Shown piece by piece: positions 61,775-64,000 of a stretch of DNA of 64,000 nucleotides. Source of the DNA: PUPG01 sp964463915 (lineage in GTDB: Bacteria > Bacteroidota > Bacteroidia > Bacteroidales > UBA7960); the NCBI GenBank assembly GCA_964463915.1, contig CAYXEH010000005.1, forward strand, positions 1-64,000, given 5' to 3'. The notes below the pieces were generated by a model, which saw only the letters and a list, made by a program, of their open reading frames with translations, searched no databases and was not told the DNA's origin. Within the stretch, counting starts at the first letter, position 1. Every line of letters starts with the position of its first letter. The position numbers were made by a program, and so were the translations under genes.

Positions 61775-62389
61775 ATGTGCTTTCATTCACGACAGAGCAA
61801 GAATGCCCGGGCCCTGGAAAAACGTTTCCGCGCAAAAATTGAACAGGCGGAACTGTTTGAGCCATCTGATCATTACAATGGGTTTACTTTCCCGAAAACC
61901 CCTGTGGTTGCCAATGAGCAACCCGGACTGATCCGGCATTTTCAGTGGGGCCTGATCCCGTTCTGGGCCAAAGATGAAGGAATCCGCCAATACACCCTCA
62001 ATGCGAAAATAGAAACCCTTCACAAAAAGCCCTCCTTTCGCCAGGCGGTGAAGAATCGCTGCCTGGTGATCGCCGACGGCTTCTATGAATGGCAGTGGCT
62101 TGATCCGAAAGGACGGCAAAAACAGAAATTTCTGGTGAAACTTCCGGGGGATGCACTCTTTGCCTTTGCCGGGATCTGGTCGGAGTGGGCACATCCTGCC
62201 ACAGGAGAGGTGATCCACAGTTACAGCATCGTTACCACCGAAGCCAATGAACTGATGAGCCGCATCCACAACTCAAAAAAGCGGATGCCGGTGATCCTTA
62301 CCGAAACCAACGAGAAAGACTGGCTCGAGGGCAGGGAGGTTGCAGACTTTGCCGGTGCGGATCCGGAGTTGCAGGGGGAACCCCTTTAA
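61775..62389 (+). CDS. SOS response-associated peptidase (SRAP/HMCES family)
   Basis: 204 residues. The start at 61775 is fixed by the family rule that Met is removed to expose Cys2 (here M-C-F-H); the longer frame, beginning at 61730, does not give this. Other site residues are N76 (LNAKIE), E105 (DGFYEW) and H165 (RIHNSKKRMPVIL). Cys2 forms a thiazolidine crosslink with abasic sites in single-stranded DNA, shielding them during replication; the E. coli member is YedK. A TATTTTTG box at 61764-61771 is too close to the ATG to serve as an ordinary promoter. Confidence 0.92.
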   Translation: MCFHSRQSKNARALEKRFRAKIEQAELFEPSDHYNGFTFPKTPVVANEQPGLIRHFQWGLIPFWAKDEGIRQYTLNAKIETLHKKPSFRQAVKNRCLVIADGFYEWQWLDPKGRQKQKFLVKLPGDALFAFAGIWSEWAHPATGEVIHSYSIVTTEANELMSRIHNSKKRMPVILTETNEKDWLEGREVADFAGADPELQGEPL

Positions 62390-62492
62390 CCCGGGTGCAC
62401 GATGAAAAAATGGTCCAGGCGGTAAGCGCTACTCCAACGATTGCAGCAAATACCCAAAATCCCTAACCTACTGACTTGCAAAATCAATTGGT

Positions 62493-62880
62493 ATGGCTGA
62501 ATACAACGGAGTGATGATGCAATATTTCACTGGTATACACCGGAAAGGGCAGCCTGTGGAAACAGCTGAAAGAAAAGGCTCCCGAACTCGCCAGGGCGGG
62601 TGTAACCGCGTTGTGGTTCCCTCCAGCTTATAAAGGTGCTTAGGGTGCCGCGGATACAGGCTACGGGGTGTATGACCTGTTTGATCTTGGCGAGTTTGAC
62701 CGGGAAAGGCCGGTCCGTACCAAATACGGTACCCGCGATGAGTACCTGGCCGCCATAAAGGCAACCCAAAATGAAGGCATCCATGTGTATGCCGACATTG
62801 TGTTCAATCACAAGCTGGGCGCTGACGAACCTGAAGAATTCCGGGCCACGCCCTATAACCCGGAAGACCGCCGGGTTGGT
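62493..62880 (+). pseudogene. degraded cytoplasmic alpha-amylase (GH13) fragment
   Basis: The reading MAEYNGVMMQYF, then (after frame changes) LWKQLKEKAPELARAG, ALWFPPAYKGA, stop, GAADTGYGVYDLFDLGEFD, TKYGTRDEYLAAIKA and YADIVFNHKLGAD matches the N-terminal barrel of cytosolic alpha-amylases (AmyS-like). There are at least two one-base deletions near 62527 and 62548, an in-frame TAG at 62641-62643, and the match ends after NPEDRR (about 62875). About 130 of the usual near-480 residues remain, and the catalytic part is gone. The fragment is not functional. It would have hydrolysed internal alpha-1,4 glucan bonds. Confidence 0.88.
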
Positions 62881-63154
62881 TTCGAGTTGGGTGAGCCGGG
62901 GCTGATGGCTCTTCAGTTATTGGTTCTCACGGCCTGGGGTTCGTGGGGGTTGCCTATATTATTGGGATGAAGCTGGCAGGTTGTTGGTTCTTATGGGTGG
63001 ATTTATTAGGGGAGTTTATATTTACAATTCTGTTAATTTCGTCTTAATTATTTGATGATTTAAAATTTTGTTGTAATATTGATCAATTGTTTTATTGCAA
63101 TAAGCGGATGCAGAAAAGCTTCGAAAGAGTATGCCTTACTTAATCCCCGGTCCC
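62881..63154. repeat. gene-free stretch with repeat-like phrases
   Basis: Directly after the amylase remnant the minus strand reads CCGTGAGAACCAATAACTGAAG (about 62915-62937) and CCCATAAGAACCAACAACC (about 62980-63000), the linker phrase seen in the hairpin family at 250-290 and 32461-32535. No hairpin is obvious. The rest, to 63154, is AT-rich leader of the next gene. Confidence 0.4.
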
Positions 63155-63760
63155 ATGAAAAAATGTTACGCTTCTCTGATGGTGCTTTTTCTTTTGTTTT
63201 TTTTCGGCACCAATGCTCATGCCCAGTTTGAAGAGGGTACTAATTTTATCAATGCCCAGTTGACAGGTTTGGATATTGCCAAATGGGAATTTTCCATGGA
63301 AGGTGATGAGGATTCCAGTGAATTTACCCAATTTGGGTTAAATCTTGCAGGTGGCCATTATTTTCAGGATGATATGGCTGCAGTTCTGACATTGGGTTAT
63401 TTATCAGTGTCGCCGGATGAGGGCGGTAGTTTTTCTGCATTGTCATTAACCGCAGGGGTACGGCGGCGTTTTAGTTCAAACTTTTTTGTCGGGGGCGGCC
63501 TGAGTCTGAATTCCATTAAGCTTGAGGATGATTTTAGCAACAATGACCTGAAGGCCTACCTGATTGCCCTGGAGGCCGGTTATACCTATTTTCTTACTGA
63601 AAGAGTAGCCATAGAGCCCGGCATTAACTACGCCTACAAATTTGCCGGTGAAATTACTGCTGAAGACGATATCTGGGTGAAATCGGAACATGATTCAGAT
63701 AGTGTCGGTTTCGACCTGACGCGAATGGGCCTCAGCATTGGGATCTCTTACTACTTTTAA
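63155..63760 (+). CDS. outer-membrane beta-barrel protein, unknown function
   Basis: 201 residues from MKKCYASLMVLF, whose signal peptide ends near AHAQ; the frame opens eight codons earlier without improving it. The mature part is made of short amphipathic strands with Gly/aromatic turns (LTAGVRRRFSSNFFVGGGLSLNS; GINYAYKFAGE in pieces) and ends MGLSIGISYYF, a typical terminal strand with a C-terminal Phe recognised by BamA. It resembles the small OmpW/PorT-like barrels of Bacteroidetes; no specific role is evident. Next gene starts 9 bp downstream. Confidence 0.8.
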   Translation: MKKCYASLMVLFLLFFFGTNAHAQFEEGTNFINAQLTGLDIAKWEFSMEGDEDSSEFTQFGLNLAGGHYFQDDMAAVLTLGYLSVSPDEGGSFSALSLTAGVRRRFSSNFFVGGGLSLNSIKLEDDFSNNDLKAYLIALEAGYTYFLTERVAIEPGINYAYKFAGEITAEDDIWVKSEHDSDSVGFDLTRMGLSIGISYYF

Positions 63761-63769
63761 TTAACGGTT

Positions 63770-64000
63770 ATGGATATTCAAACAAAGTTGAGGGAACTTT
63801 TACTTCCCGTTCTGGGCCTTTCCTCCCTTGATCAGATACAGCCTGACCATTCCCTTGTGAACGACCTTGGTGCCGAGAGCATCGATTTTGTGGAGATCTT
63901 ATACGCGATTGAAACCAATTTCGGGGTGAAGATCAGCGTACAGGAAATTTCAATGGTCGATTACGGGGCAAAGGATGCGCAGGAGGGTGTGGTGACTGAA
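63770..64000 (+). CDS. acyl carrier protein-like protein, 5' part (runs off the window)
   Basis: The first 77 codons read MDIQTKLRELLLPVLGL, then DHSLVNDLGAESIDFVEI, the phosphopantetheine site with Ser in the GAESID (usual DSL/DSI) motif, and IETNFGVKI. Family length is about 80-110 residues, so most of it is here. It would carry an acyl chain on a pantetheine arm, in fatty acid or specialised lipid/polyketide synthesis. Its motif differs from the primary ACP (DSLDxVE), hinting at a dedicated ACP for another pathway that begins beyond the window. The start is 9 bp after the barrel-protein stop. Confidence 0.85.
   Translation, partial: MDIQTKLRELLLPVLGLSSLDQIQPDHSLVNDLGAESIDFVEILYAIETNFGVKISVQEISMVDYGAKDAQEGVVTE

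Overview
The window is a 64 kb stretch of a draft bacterial scaffold, broken by three 100-N placeholders (2395-2494, 24554-24653, 61628-61727). The gene content points to Bacteroidetes, most likely a Bacteroidales/Marinilabiliales-type organism. Evidence: roughly 800-residue MacB/FtsX-type permeases, DUF5687, DUF6089, DUF4159 and DUF4168 proteins, lipoproteins with acidic export signals just after the lipobox Cys, a pyrophosphate-type phosphofructokinase, the uppS-bamA-ompH order, and several good matches to the Bacteroidetes -7 promoter element TAnnTTTG. The assignment to phylum is confident; the order is a guess.

Layout. 1-95 is the 3' end of a 5S rRNA gene and its terminator, so an rRNA operon lies to the left. 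96-2648 is accessory and repeat-rich: a surface-type lipoprotein plus a small membrane protein of unknown function, then minisatellites and an assembly gap. 2649-7725 holds two tandem ABC permease paralogues. 7837-12069 is a leftward run (LOG-family protein, gamma-glutamyltransferase-like enzyme, DUF4159 protein, RsmE). 12590-20408 holds transporters, two tandem TlpA-like lipoproteins and an ABC ATPase/DUF5687 pair. 20523-24552 has an ACT protein, LysA with a repeat-derived tail, a PTPS-type pterin synthase and FolE. 24866-29700 has a surface serpin, an FN3-like lipoprotein, FabD and a Ca2+/cation antiporter.

29957-34337 is a leftward nucleotide-sugar operon (aminotransferase, acetyltransferase, NDP-sugar dehydrogenase, dTDP-glucose dehydratase), divergent from the Kdo transferase WaaA; both serve surface glycans. 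36315-42160 has a holin-like membrane protein, an M28 peptidase, MsrA, an iron alcohol dehydrogenase and PPi-PFK; the last two are divergent around a duplicated operator-like sequence. 42247-45512 has divergent DUF4168 and mutS genes. 45583-54405 is a long leftward envelope block: OmpH, BamA, UppS, DUF6089, NadK, RodA and PBP2. 54473-61574 has a saccharopine dehydrogenase-like protein, a CopB-type ATPase, class I aldolase and a bifunctional PBP1. 61775-64000 has an SRAP protein, a degraded alpha-amylase pseudogene, an outer-membrane barrel protein and the start of an acyl carrier protein.

The most distinctive signal not explained by genes is repeat DNA. One family consists of small GC hairpins whose arms covary, joined by AACCGGAG/AACCAACAA-type linkers, at four to five loci. 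A second consists of degenerate tandem repeats of about 21 bp, one of which has been captured as the C-terminus of LysA. No tRNA genes, CRISPR arrays, transposases or riboswitches were recognised.
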